Positions 55,197 through 64,000 of a DNA stretch of 64,000 bases are shown here, one piece after another (position 1 is the stretch's first letter; the number at the start of each line of letters is the position of its first letter). The notes below the pieces were generated by a model. It did not search any database, had not been told where the DNA came from, and was given only the letters and a program-made list of their open reading frames with translations. Source of the DNA: Pinus tabuliformis (lineage: Eukaryota > Streptophyta > Pinopsida > Pinales > Pinaceae). Location: positions 454,403,731 to 454,467,730 of the forward strand of contig CM062810.1 of NCBI GenBank assembly GCA_031772625.1, given 5' to 3'. The position numbers and the translations under genes are program-made.

Positions 55197-56400
55197 GTGA
55201 TGAAAAGTGCCCCTTTCACCTCGATTGGAGGCAATCTCTTCAAACATGGCCCAGATAAAATCTTGAGAAGATGTGTTAGGGAGGATGAAGTCTTTGACAT
55301 CCTCCTGACCTATCATGATGGGCCTTGTCAAGGTCATTTTGCAGCAAAAAGAACTGGCTTCAAGATATTGCAAGCAGGCTCCTACTGGCCCACTCCTCAT
55401 CAAGATTTGAGGAGATACATGAGATATTGTGATCAGTGTGAGAGGATAGGGAAACCCACTCCAAAGGATGAAATGCCTATGCAACCTCAAGTAACCTTTG
55501 ATCCATTTGAGAAGTGGAGCATGGACTTTGTGGGGCCTATCAACAACCCTTCAAAGCAGAAGCAGTACATCATTGGGTGCACCAACTACTTGATAATGTG
55601 GGTGGAGACAAAAGAAACCAAAGCAACAATAGAGGAAGAAGTAGCTGAGTTTTTTAGGGAAAACATATTCTACAAGTTCCGGTATCCGAGAGAGTTAGTC
55701 ATAGACCAATGTAGTCAGTTCAATTCCAACCTGATTGAATACCTGCTCACATATCATAAGATCAAGCACAGGACTTCCACCCCTTACCATCCACAAGCCA
55801 ACGGGCAAGTGGAGGTCACTAATAGATCATTGGAAGAGATCCTAAGCAAGGTAGTGAGCAGCAGCAGAAAAGACTGGGTGGACGGATTAGTTGAGGCCAC
55901 TTGGGCCTACAAAACAACATGCAAAAGTGCCACCAGGTTCACACCCTGTGAATTGTTCTATGGCAAGAGGGATTTACTGTTAATAGATTTTGAATTCAAT
56001 ACCCTAAGGATGGTAGCTCAGCTGGACCTAGACATCAATCATGCACATAAGAAGAGATTACTCCAGCTTTAATGGATTGTATGAATACAGATTGCAATCC
56101 CTCCTCCATATAGAGGTAATCCAGCTTTAGAGAAAGATATGGCATGACAGAAATATCAGGGAGAAGTAATTCCAAGAGGGAGATTGGGCACTATTCTATG
56201 ATTCAAGATACAAGGATTTCAAAGGAGAGCCGAGGACACGATGGCTGGGACCCTACACTGTGGAGAAATGCAATGACAATGGTTCAGTTCTGATCAAAAC
56301 CATTGATGATGAAGCCATTCCTGTGCTTGTCAATGGACATCAGTTGAAATTCTACAAAAAACCCTCTCTAAGCGAGAGTTTATTGAAGATTTGAATAAAA
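55197..56400 (+). pseudogene. Integrase remnant of the decayed element
   Basis: The open part 55197-56072 keeps the H-H-C-C zinc site (HDGPCQGHF, CDQCERIG) and WSMDFVGP, IDQCSQFNSN and GQVEVTNRSLEEIL, so the acidic triad is present. After a frameshift the C-terminal part (QDSRYKDF-like FYDSRYKDFKGE, RTRWLGPYTVE, LVNGHQLKFY) runs to about 56395. There is no chromodomain. It is the best preserved domain of this copy. Confidence 0.85.
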
Positions 56401-58103
56401 TAGGGATGGTAGTGAAGCATGTCTTAGCTTCCATTTCACCCCCCTCATGGAAGAAAAGCGAGAAAAATAAGGACTGAAGTGAAAACCTCCATGAGGCACT
56501 TGAGTCCCATCATTGGGTTCAAAACCTCTTATAAGGCGGCCTAATGATGTCAAAAAAGGAAAATGGAAAAGAATAAGATCCCTGGGTGAAAAAATCCCTT
56601 GGAGACACCTAGGGCATGCAATTAAGGTGAAAACCTCTTTGAGGTGCCCTAGTTGTTTCCAAAAAGAAAAAAAGAGAAAGAAAAAAAGAATTGTTATTGC
56701 ATTACAGGTTTGCAAGAGGACTACAGGGAGCAGAATAAGGTGCCAAGGGGACCCTGACATTCATACCAGCATCCATCTCATCTTCTCCACACCTTCCTCT
56801 ATCATTTTTGGCATCTCTTTCACCCCACTGTACCTCTTCTTCCAAAACTATTTTTTCTACAGGAGGCTCTGTGTTTTCTACAGGAGGCTCCTGTAAGAAT
56901 TACAGAGAGCCAAAAGTGTCTACAAGAGGCAGTTTGAGGGACAAGGAAAGCCTCATGAGGAACCTATCATCCCTCTTTCCATCTTAAAACCTCCTTTCCA
57001 TCATTTCCAAGCCTACATCACACTCCAAGCATCCTTATTATTTTTTTCCTAAAAAAACACAGAAAAAAAAAAAAAAATTCAGCTTTGAAAAAGAAGCAAA
57101 AATAAGAGGAAAAGGCACCATCAACTTTACCTGAAGTTTACCTACTATTCCTCCATCATTCATCTCCAACTCTGGCATCATTCTCGAGCTCCAAGCATAG
57201 GGAAATAGTTGAAGTTTTAAGGGGAGAAGCAACTACAGGAGCTCCTGTAGGAATTCCTGTAGCAGCGGATCCCATAGAATTCCAGCACCAACAACAAGGG
57301 AGTGCACATCTGTAGGTTGTAAATGCACATGCAGCTCAGCTCCAGCAAAAGAAGAACCTGCAAAATTACAAAACAACAAATCAGCAAGTAGAGAAGGCAT
57401 TCATGAATAAAAATGAAGGCATGCAGGAGAGAAAGCCACAACAGCTCACAATCGATGGCAACAAATACACTCGGATCACAGGTAAGTAGCTAATTCACTC
57501 CTCTATCTTCATTTACGTAATTAGGAATCATACAAAGGTAATGAGATGGTTGAGATAGAAAGAGGGAAAGGTGGCCAATTAACTTGGCCAGCTTCATTTA
57601 GTTCACTCCACTTAACCGAGATGTCATTGAAACGTGCGCACAATTAACTCAAGAAAAAGATGTGAAGGACATGTAGTGGGAGGAAGATTTAACTCCGACA
57701 TAGTCATGAGGGGATGATTATGAGGTGGGTCATGATGACCAAGCAGGTGGGGACCAATGGTCCTAATCGGGCCAATGTACACCTTGCTAGTTCAGCACTC
57801 ATAACCGAAAATAGCCATAAAAGGTAATGAGCACTCCTCCCCGTGCATTCTCACCACCCTTTCTTCAATTTCTCCTCGTAACTAGGCCACACAGAAGTAT
57901 TCTCATGCCCCCACAACCTCATATCCACCATCCTCCATCGTTTCCTCCATATTTTTGCACTCAGAATTTTCTACAGGAGCACCCATAGGCAATCTACAGG
58001 AGCACCTACAGGAAATCTACATGAGGGACAGTGGGCTTCTATAGGAGGGGCAGTGAGCTATTGTGAAGGGAGGAAATTTGATTTTTGGTACGAATTTTAG
58101 TCT
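56401..58103 (+). other. 3' non-coding region of the decayed element
   Basis: Four GGTGAAAACCTC-type modules (about 56479-56498, 56516-56541, 56585-56611 and 56626-56651) follow integrase directly, as in the intact relative. CTACAGG/CCTGTAG motifs follow at 56857, 56878, 57233, 57244, 57256, 57971, 57994 and 58006. A13 lies near 57064-57077. No coding sequence is supported up to the gypsy B insertion. Confidence 0.75.
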
Positions 58104-58108
58104 GAAGA

Positions 58109-58432
58109 TGTTATGAAACCAGTTCAGGAAAAGATAGATCAACGCCTTAGAATTCAGCCTCTTCGAGGGGGCAACCTCCTTTACATTACATAAATGAAAA
58201 ATTCTTCCATGATTCAAATGACAAAACCTCCTTTCTATATATAGGAGTCTATGGAGTCACAATATAATCCATCCGACCTAACAATAATAATATAAAGCCA
58301 CAAAAATAACAATAGAGGGATTCTATGGGCACATTAATAACAATATGGGGGTAATGGGGGCACAACAATATAAATAAGCGGTATAACTACAATAGTAATG
58401 GGGTAATCACTAGTATTATAGGGACCCAACAT
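58109..58432 (-). repeat. 3' LTR of gypsy B, 324 bp
   Basis: In element orientation it begins TGTTGGGTCCC at 58432 and ends TTTCATAACA at 58109. A TATATATA box lies at 58236-58243. It is 8 bp shorter than the other LTR, which has a small AAGATAG duplication near 63635. Confidence 0.95.
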
Positions 58433-58445
58433 GCCCCTCTCCAAA
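58433..58445 (-). other. Polypurine tract of gypsy B
   Basis: TTGGAGAGGGGCA on the minus strand abuts the 3' LTR. Confidence 0.85.
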
Positions 58446-58457
58446 AAAGTGTTGTCC

Positions 58458-59728
58458 TCAACACTTGAGTAGTTCAGGATACTTCTGCATAAAATTCTCA
58501 TCCTCCCATGTGGAATCTTCAACGGATAAGTTCTTCCACTTGATAAGGTACTCTGAAATTGATCGATTTCGTAGCTGTCGAGTTCTTGTTTCTATAACTG
58601 CTTCCGGTTCCAATATAATTTTTCCTTCCTCGTCAAGTTCTGGCAATATTGTTTGAACTGGGAGCTTGTCGCCTATAACCTTCTTTAAGAATGAACAATG
58701 GAAAACTGGGTGCAATTGAGAAGCTGCAGGAAGCTCCAATTTGTATGCCATAGTACCAATCTTTTGAAACACCTTGTACAGACCATAATACTTTGGTGAT
58801 AATTTATTATCCTTCTTAGCTTGCTTGAGGGACATTTGCTTATATGGTTGTAACCGTAGGAATTCCCAATCACCTACATCAAAACTTCTTTCACTGCGAT
58901 GTTGATCTACCTGTTGTTTCATTCTATTCTATGCCAACACGAGGTTATCCTTTAAGAGTTGGAGGACTTGTTGTTGATGTTCGATGCGATGTTCCACTGC
59001 CTGAACCTTAGAATTTTCTCTTAAATATGATGTGATGGATGGTGGTTGATACCCATAAAGTGCCATAAATGGGGTCATTTTTGTTGCTGTATGAAAGGAA
59101 GTGTTATACCACCATTCAACCAGAGGCAACCATTTGACCCATTGTGTCTGTTTATCAGATACAAAGCAACGAAGATATCCTTCCAAACATTTGTTTACTA
59201 TCTCAGTTTGCCCATCAGATTGAGGATGATAAGATGAGCTATGAGCTAACTGAGTACCAAGACAAGAAAATAATTGTGTCCAAAAATTTCCAGTGAAAAT
59301 GGGATCTCTGTCACTTACAATAATCTTTGGGTTTCCATGTAGCTTTTGAATTGTTTCCATAAATGCAGTAGAAACTGTACTGGCCTTAATGGATGTGATA
59401 ATGCACAAAAGTGTGCATACTTGGTAAGTATTTCAACTACCACCATGATGACACTCTTTCCCTTAGACTTGGGTAAACCTGTGATAAAATCCATCGATAC
59501 CTCCTCCCAATGTTGGCTTGGAATGGATAAAGGTTGTAATAGACTGGGTGTCTTAATTGTTTCAACTTTATTTTGTTGGCAAACCAAACATTCTGCCACA
59601 AACTTTTAAATATCTGATTTAAGGTCATCCCAAAACAATTCCTTCTTAACCCTGTGGTAAGTTTTTAAAAATTCTGAGTGCCCTCCTAAGGGAGAAGTGT
59701 GCAATTCCATAAGAATCTTTTGTTTTAG
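58458..59728 (-). pseudogene. Gypsy B integrase and chromodomain
   Basis: The zinc site is intact (ECLVCQQNK, 59599 onward). SMDFITGLPKSKGKS and, after a frameshift near 59400, VSDRDPIFTGNFW and SDGQTEIVNKCLEG hold the catalytic D, D and E. TAG at 58929-58931 splits the chain before MKQQVDQHRSERSFDVGDW. The chromodomain (RSISEYLIKWKNLSVEDSTW) ends at 58458. An earlier TAG at 59731-59729 separates this from the RT part. Confidence 0.9.
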
Positions 59729-62190
59729 CTAGGAATTCTTACAGAGGTATAAGCGATCTTTGTACCATAACGAATCATTTATCCAGCTAAATGTATCAGA
59801 CATACTGGAATCTTGTTGTAGCTTTCGAATAAGTACCCACACTTCTTCGTCATTCTTCCATTCCTCCCTTGCTTCATTTATCCAATCTGGTTGGATGATA
59901 GAAATAGTGCACAACAATGCTTCCACATCCTCATCCTTCCTTGAGAGTGCATCTGCCACCACATTTTGCTTCCCTTTTTTGTAGATGATTTCAAAGTCAT
60001 AACCCAACATCTTTGTGACCCACTTTTGTTGCTCTTCAGAGGATAATCTTTGTTCTAAAAAGTATTTAAGGCTATCATGATCCGTTTTTACCTTGAAGTG
60101 TCTTCCCATTAGGTAGGGTCGCCATTTCTTAAGTGCATGGAGTATTGCCAACATTTCCTTCTCATAAATAGTTTTTCTTAGAAACTTTCCCTTGATTGGA
60201 CGACTTTCAAAAGCAATGGGTCTTTCATCCTGCATTAGAACAACACTAATTCCATTTCCTGAAGCATCACATTCCACAATAAATGTTTTTGTGAAGTCTG
60301 GTGTAGCTAAGACCGGTGGTTGGCACATTGCCTCTTTAAGATGTTCAAAGGCCTTTGTTGCTTCCGGAGTCCATGAAAATGCATCTTTCTTCAATAATGT
60401 CGTTAGAGGTGCTGCTATTCTCCCATAATTCTTAACAAACTTGCGATAATACTCTGTCAACCCAAGAAATCTGCGCAAATGCTTTATGGATGTGGGGATT
60501 TTCCATTCCTTAATGGCTTTAATTTTGGTAGGGTCTACCTTAACTCCATGAGATACAATATGACCCAAATATTCCACCTCCTGGACTCCAAAGAAACATT
60601 TGGATCTTTTGGCATATAATTGTTTCTCTTCCAATAGTTGTAGCACCCTGTCAACATGTTCAACATGATCCTTCCAAGACTTGTTGTAGATAAGTATATC
60701 TTCAAAAAATAGTAACACAAATTTTCTAAGGAATGGTTTGAAAATTGAATTCATCAAACCTTGAAATGTTGAAGGTGCATTGGTAAGGCCAAAAGGCATG
60801 ACCAAAAATTCATAATGACCCTCATGAGTTCTAAATGCCATTTTCGGAATGTCTTCAATCTTCATTCTGATTTGATGATATCCTGAACGAAGATCCAACT
60901 TGGTGAAGTAAATTGGTCCATGCAATTCATCTAGTAATTCATCAATGACAGGAATGGGGAACTTATCTTTAATAGTGAGCTTGTTGAGCTCCCTATAATC
61001 CAGACACATGCGCCATGATCCATCCTTCTTGTGCACCACTACTACTGGAGCAAAGAAAGAACTTTGACTCGGTTGAATTATACCAACCTCTAGCATTTCT
61101 GCAACCATACGTTCAATTTCACTTTTTTGGACATAGGGATATTTGTACGGCTTGATGTTTGGAGGAACACTTCCTGGAATCAGATGAATAGCATGATCAT
61201 GATCACGCATAGGTGGGAGACCTTTGGGAGTCTCAAATACCTTGGAATGATTGTCCAAGACTTTTTGGAGATCTGGAGAAATAGATGATTCTAATGTGGA
61301 AACATCTAGCGAACATAATTGTGCAATTACACCCCTTTGCTCCTTTTTCAGAAGCTTTGTCATACCATTAGAGCTGATTATCTTTCCTGGTTTCCCTGCA
61401 ATACCCCTTAATTCAACTTCCTTTCCTTCCACAAAAATTTTTATGAAAATTTCTTGAAAATTAAAAGCTATTGTACCCAAGGATTGTAGCCATTGGACTC
61501 CTAGTACAACATCAGCACCTCCCATTGGAATGGAAAGCATTGGGCTAGTCAATACATATTCTCCCATGGATATCTTGATATTATGGCACTTTCCAGAGCA
61601 ATTTATTGTTCCTCCATTTGCAATCATCACTTGACACTCTGGTGCTGGATATAGGAAGAAATTCAATTCTTTTGCTACCCTACAATGAATAAAATTGTGG
61701 GTGCTTCCTGAATCAATCAACACTATCACCTTTTTCTTCTTGATTTGTCCTTCTATCTTGATGGTTTGAGGAGTGGTAATTCCCACCAATGCATTACAAG
61801 ATATGGTCGGATTTATTTTTTCTTCATCTAGGCTTTGTTCCTTAAGCATATCCTGTTCTTTTGACCTTTCTTGCTCCTTTTCTTCTTCCTCTTCACAATC
61901 TATGTAGAATAATTTCTTCTCGGCACACTTATGACCTTTAGTGTATTTGCTATCACAACTATAACAAAGCCCTTTTGCTCTTTTTTCTTCCAATTGTTGT
62001 GGTGTCAACCTTATAGGTTGTGGAAGACTAGGGGCAACTGCACTTCCGTCTTTATAGTTGTGAGTGTTATGCTTCCTAGTTGCCATAATTTTGCTTTCCA
62101 TTTTTCTTGCTAACCTGAATGCCTTCTCTAATGAATCAGGTTCCCAAAGTCGAACATAATGTTGGATATTATCCTTTAAAGACCCTATAA
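59729..62190 (-). pseudogene. pol: Gypsy B gag end, protease, reverse transcriptase and RNase H
   Basis: A 790-residue open frame from 62101. Residues 46-59 are the zinc finger CYSCDSKYTKGHKC, and an acidic linker follows. Protease VLIDSGSTHNFIH has its D-S-G at 130-132 and GVQWLQSLG further on. RT has [25 protein letters not shown] and [11 protein letters not shown]. Its catalytic loop reads FFEDILIYN (about 60707-60681), where gypsy A has FFDDILIYS, so the first catalytic Asp is Glu. RNase H has [28 protein letters not shown] and VADALSR. The frame is longer than in gypsy A because the A-run frameshift is absent. It is separated from gag by a one-base deletion near 62191. Confidence 0.93.
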
Positions 62191-62937
62191 CACACCAATC
62201 CTATGCTGCTCTGGAATATCTTTTACCCTTATGTTCAATTTTTGGAACTCCTCAATGTGCTCCAGTATTGAACCCTTTTGTTTGAGACTTATCAATTGGC
62301 TAAAAAAAGTGTTGCTTTTTGTATCCTCATAATATGCTATCAATTCTTCCGTAAAAATTGCCCAAGTGATAAATTGTTTACCAGAGCAAAGCCATTGATA
62401 CCATAAAAATTGATTTGGTTCCAAATATAAAGTTTCCATACGTACCTTTTGTGTGTTTTGCAAATTATTGAGATCGAAGAACTACTCCATCTGTAATATC
62501 CATGTGGTAGGATCCTTGCCATCAAACTTCCTCATATCGATTTTTGGAATATGGTGGGTCTTCGATCCAACATTAGAGTCTATGGAATCATGATTAACAT
62601 TTCTTTTGTTCACATCATGAGTTTCCTTTACAACCTTTTCACCATTAGTAAGTATTTCTTGTAGAAAATTTGTCAAATCTGTCTTCAAATCTGCCATGTC
62701 TGTCTTCAAATCTGTCCTCAAATTTGTCTTCAGATCATCCATCTTAGCTTCCGTGCCCTTTATCTTAGATTCCACACCATTTATCTTAGCATCTGTTAGC
62801 TTTTGTGAGCGTGACATTTGTTGCACTTGTTCTTGTAATTTTGATATATCATGTAGCATTTCTTCCTCTTCTTCATGAGTCATGCTAGAGGTTTCAGGTT
62901 CCTTACTAGGTGTTTTCATTTTCTTTCCTCAGGGCAT
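62185..62937 (-). pseudogene. gag: Gypsy B gag, N-terminal part
   Basis: ATG 62937-62935 is followed by CCC and then TGA (62931-62929), where gypsy A has CGA. The frame continues MKTPSKEPETSSMTHEEEEE, a coiled-coil-like segment (DLKTNLRTDLKTDMADLKT, with fewer INGVESK repeats than gypsy A) and IDMRKFDGKDPTTWILQME. A TAG at 62484-62482 is followed in the same frame by 62463-62185 (FSQLISLKQKGSILEHIEEF). A one-base deletion near 62191 then shifts to the pol frame. Confidence 0.88.
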
Positions 62938-63592
62938 TAGTTACCGATAATAATGCTTTACTATGCCCTTTGAATTCCTTCAAACCAAGCTTATGCAAAA
63001 ATAAAAAATAAAAACTACACACCTTTTTTTACTTTGTAGAAGCCTGATATTGAATCTGATGTATCTCTGTAATTTCGAATCATCCAGTTCTAAAATTGTG
63101 ATCTGTAGTAGCCTTCTATGTCCTCTTTCCAATTCCACTAGTCTGAACCAAATTGAATTCTCCAAAAAAGAGTTAGGCACAATCTCCCACAGTGACCTTA
63201 TTATAGACTAGTTCAGTAGAGCGAACTTGTATGAAGTGCCACGTGTCACTGTTTCAACCTTTAACTCTGAAACATATATAAATGAAAACTACAGTCCGTC
63301 CTCTTTCTGTAACTTCTGACGAAATTTCAATCCGATGCACAGAAAGAAAGTTATGACGATTTTCCCCAGGTCACCTATTTTGAGTGTAATTCAGGAGTCT
63401 GCAAAAAGACCAACTTCCTGAGATCATATCTCCGAAAATATTGCGCGAAAAGATCTGAAATTTAGACCCAAGGTTCCGCGCAATTTCTTCTCAAATGGGT
63501 TTTTTTTGCGACTTCTGAAACGTCACAGAAAAAACGTTATAGCGAAACTGCCACGATGACCTGTTTGGAGCAGCGAAACCCTAGAATCCAAA
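62938..63592 (-). other. 5' leader of gypsy B
   Basis: Non-coding leader between primer site and gag. A 66-codon frame (62980-63180) has no domain. The corresponding region is missing from the truncated gypsy A. Confidence 0.6.
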
Positions 63593-63604
63593 GCTCTGAT
63601 ACCA
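63593..63604 (-). other. Primer-binding site (initiator Met tRNA) of gypsy B
   Basis: TGGTATCAGAGC on the minus strand is a perfect match, 2 nt inside the 5' LTR. Confidence 0.93.
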
Positions 63605-63606
63605 AA

Positions 63607-63938
63607 TGTTATGAAACCAGCTCAAGAAAAGATAGAAAAGATAGATCAACGCCTTAGAATTCAGCCTCTTCGAGGGGGAAACCTCCTTTACATTACATAA
63701 ATGAACCATTCTTCCATGATTCAAATGACAAAACCTCCTTTCTATATATAGGAGTCTATGGAGTCAAAATATAATCCAGCCGACCTAACAATAATAATAT
63801 AAAGCCACAAAAATAAAAATAGAGGGATTCTATGGGCACATTAATAAGAATATGGGGGTAATGGGGGAACAACAATATAAATAAGGAGTATAACTACAAT
63901 AGTAATGGGGTAATCACTAGTATTATAGGGACCCAACA
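63607..63938 (-). repeat. 5' LTR of gypsy B, 332 bp
   Basis: In element orientation it begins TGTTGGGTCCC at 63938 and ends TTTCATAACA at 63607. TATATATA lies at 63743-63750. It differs from the partner LTR by few substitutions plus the short AAGATAG duplication. Confidence 0.95.
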
Positions 63939-64000
63939 GAAGAGGTAGAGCTCATGAATGCCCTTTGTTGAATATTAAAATGTGAAAGAATTGGTCTCAA
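63939..64000 (+). mobile_element. Continuation of the decayed Athila-like element
   Basis: After the GAAGA duplication the text GGTAGAGCTCATGAATG resembles the region just before the start of the extra ORF in the intact relative (GGTGGTAGAGCTCTTTACATG on the minus strand near 32570-32545). The remaining extra ORF and the 3' LTR would therefore lie to the right of the window. Confidence 0.6.

Larger units (their letters stand above)
48788..58108 (+). mobile_element. Decayed relative of the Athila-like element, plus strand
   Basis: It begins TGATGAGCC like the LTR of 28744-42589. It has a tRNA-Asp primer site at 50768, then gag, protease, RT, RNase H and integrase in order, all with many stops and frameshifts. 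It is interrupted at 58108 by gypsy B (target duplication GAAGA) and continues at 63939 to beyond the window. Its 3' LTR is not in the window. Protein similarity to the intact relative is high throughout, so they belong to one family or sister families, but this copy is much older. Confidence 0.9.
58109..63938 (-). mobile_element. Chromovirus gypsy B, 5830 bp, complete ends
   Basis: It has short LTRs (58109-58432 and 63607-63938), an initiator Met tRNA primer site, a polypurine tract and a perfect target duplication GAAGA (58104-58108, 63939-63943). The coding order on the minus strand is gag, protease, RT, RNase H, integrase, chromodomain. It is of the same family as gypsy A but in the opposite orientation. 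Stops, two frameshifts and a changed RT active-site residue make it non-autonomous. Confidence 0.97.

Overview
The window comes from a nuclear plant genome that is rich in repeats. It is AT-rich, has no intact host gene, and is filled by nested long terminal repeat (LTR) retrotransposons of both the Ty1/copia and Ty3/gypsy superfamilies. Three decayed host-gene remnants are typical plant genes: a sucrose synthase, an FBD/F-box-type protein and a nodal modulator (NOMO) homologue. The species cannot be read from the sequence. A large-genome seed plant is the simplest guess.

Layout. From 1 to 8226 there is AT-rich sequence with a MITE-like palindromic patch, three exons of a sucrose synthase pseudogene (2821-4298, minus), an FBD/F-box-like fragment (6816-7745, minus) and the 3' part of a NOMO pseudogene (8000-8226, minus). 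A structurally complete but internally deleted Copia element (8227-15347, target duplication CCATT) interrupts the NOMO coding sequence. The NOMO pseudogene resumes at 15353 and includes a four-copy, 660-bp tandem array that carries one of its domains (17301-19940). From 19941 to 23550 there is AT-rich sequence followed by a 700-bp almost all-purine tract. A second, decayed Copia (about 23553-26836) is fused inside its reverse transcriptase to the first gag codon of a 5'-truncated chromovirus, gypsy A (26837-28743 and 42590-45595).

A 13.85-kb Athila-like gypsy element on the minus strand (28744-42589, target duplication GCTGG) is inserted in the reverse transcriptase of gypsy A. It has two 2118-bp LTRs, a tRNA-Asp primer site, gag, pol, an extra ORF downstream of pol, and long non-coding stretches. 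From 45596 to 48787 there is a TA microsatellite, an RNase H-like fragment, a possible CACTA-type end and an isolated LTR. A strongly decayed plus-strand relative of the Athila-like element (48788-58108, continuing at 63939) is interrupted by a second chromovirus, gypsy B (58109-63938, minus, target duplication GAAGA), of the same family as gypsy A.

How it works together. Every protein-coding element is broken, by stops, frameshifts, deletions or lost catalytic residues, so nothing here looks autonomous. Many stops are of the CGA-to-TGA, CAG-to-TAG or TGG-to-TAG kind, as expected if methylated cytosines in silenced DNA deaminate. The most unusual signal is a short motif, CCTGTAG (fuller form TTCCTGTAGAA), present about 35 times in the Athila-like element and about 11 times in its decayed relative. 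It sits in LTRs, in the 3' non-coding region and, translated, inside the extra ORF. A second repeated module with a small hairpin sits just after integrase in both elements.
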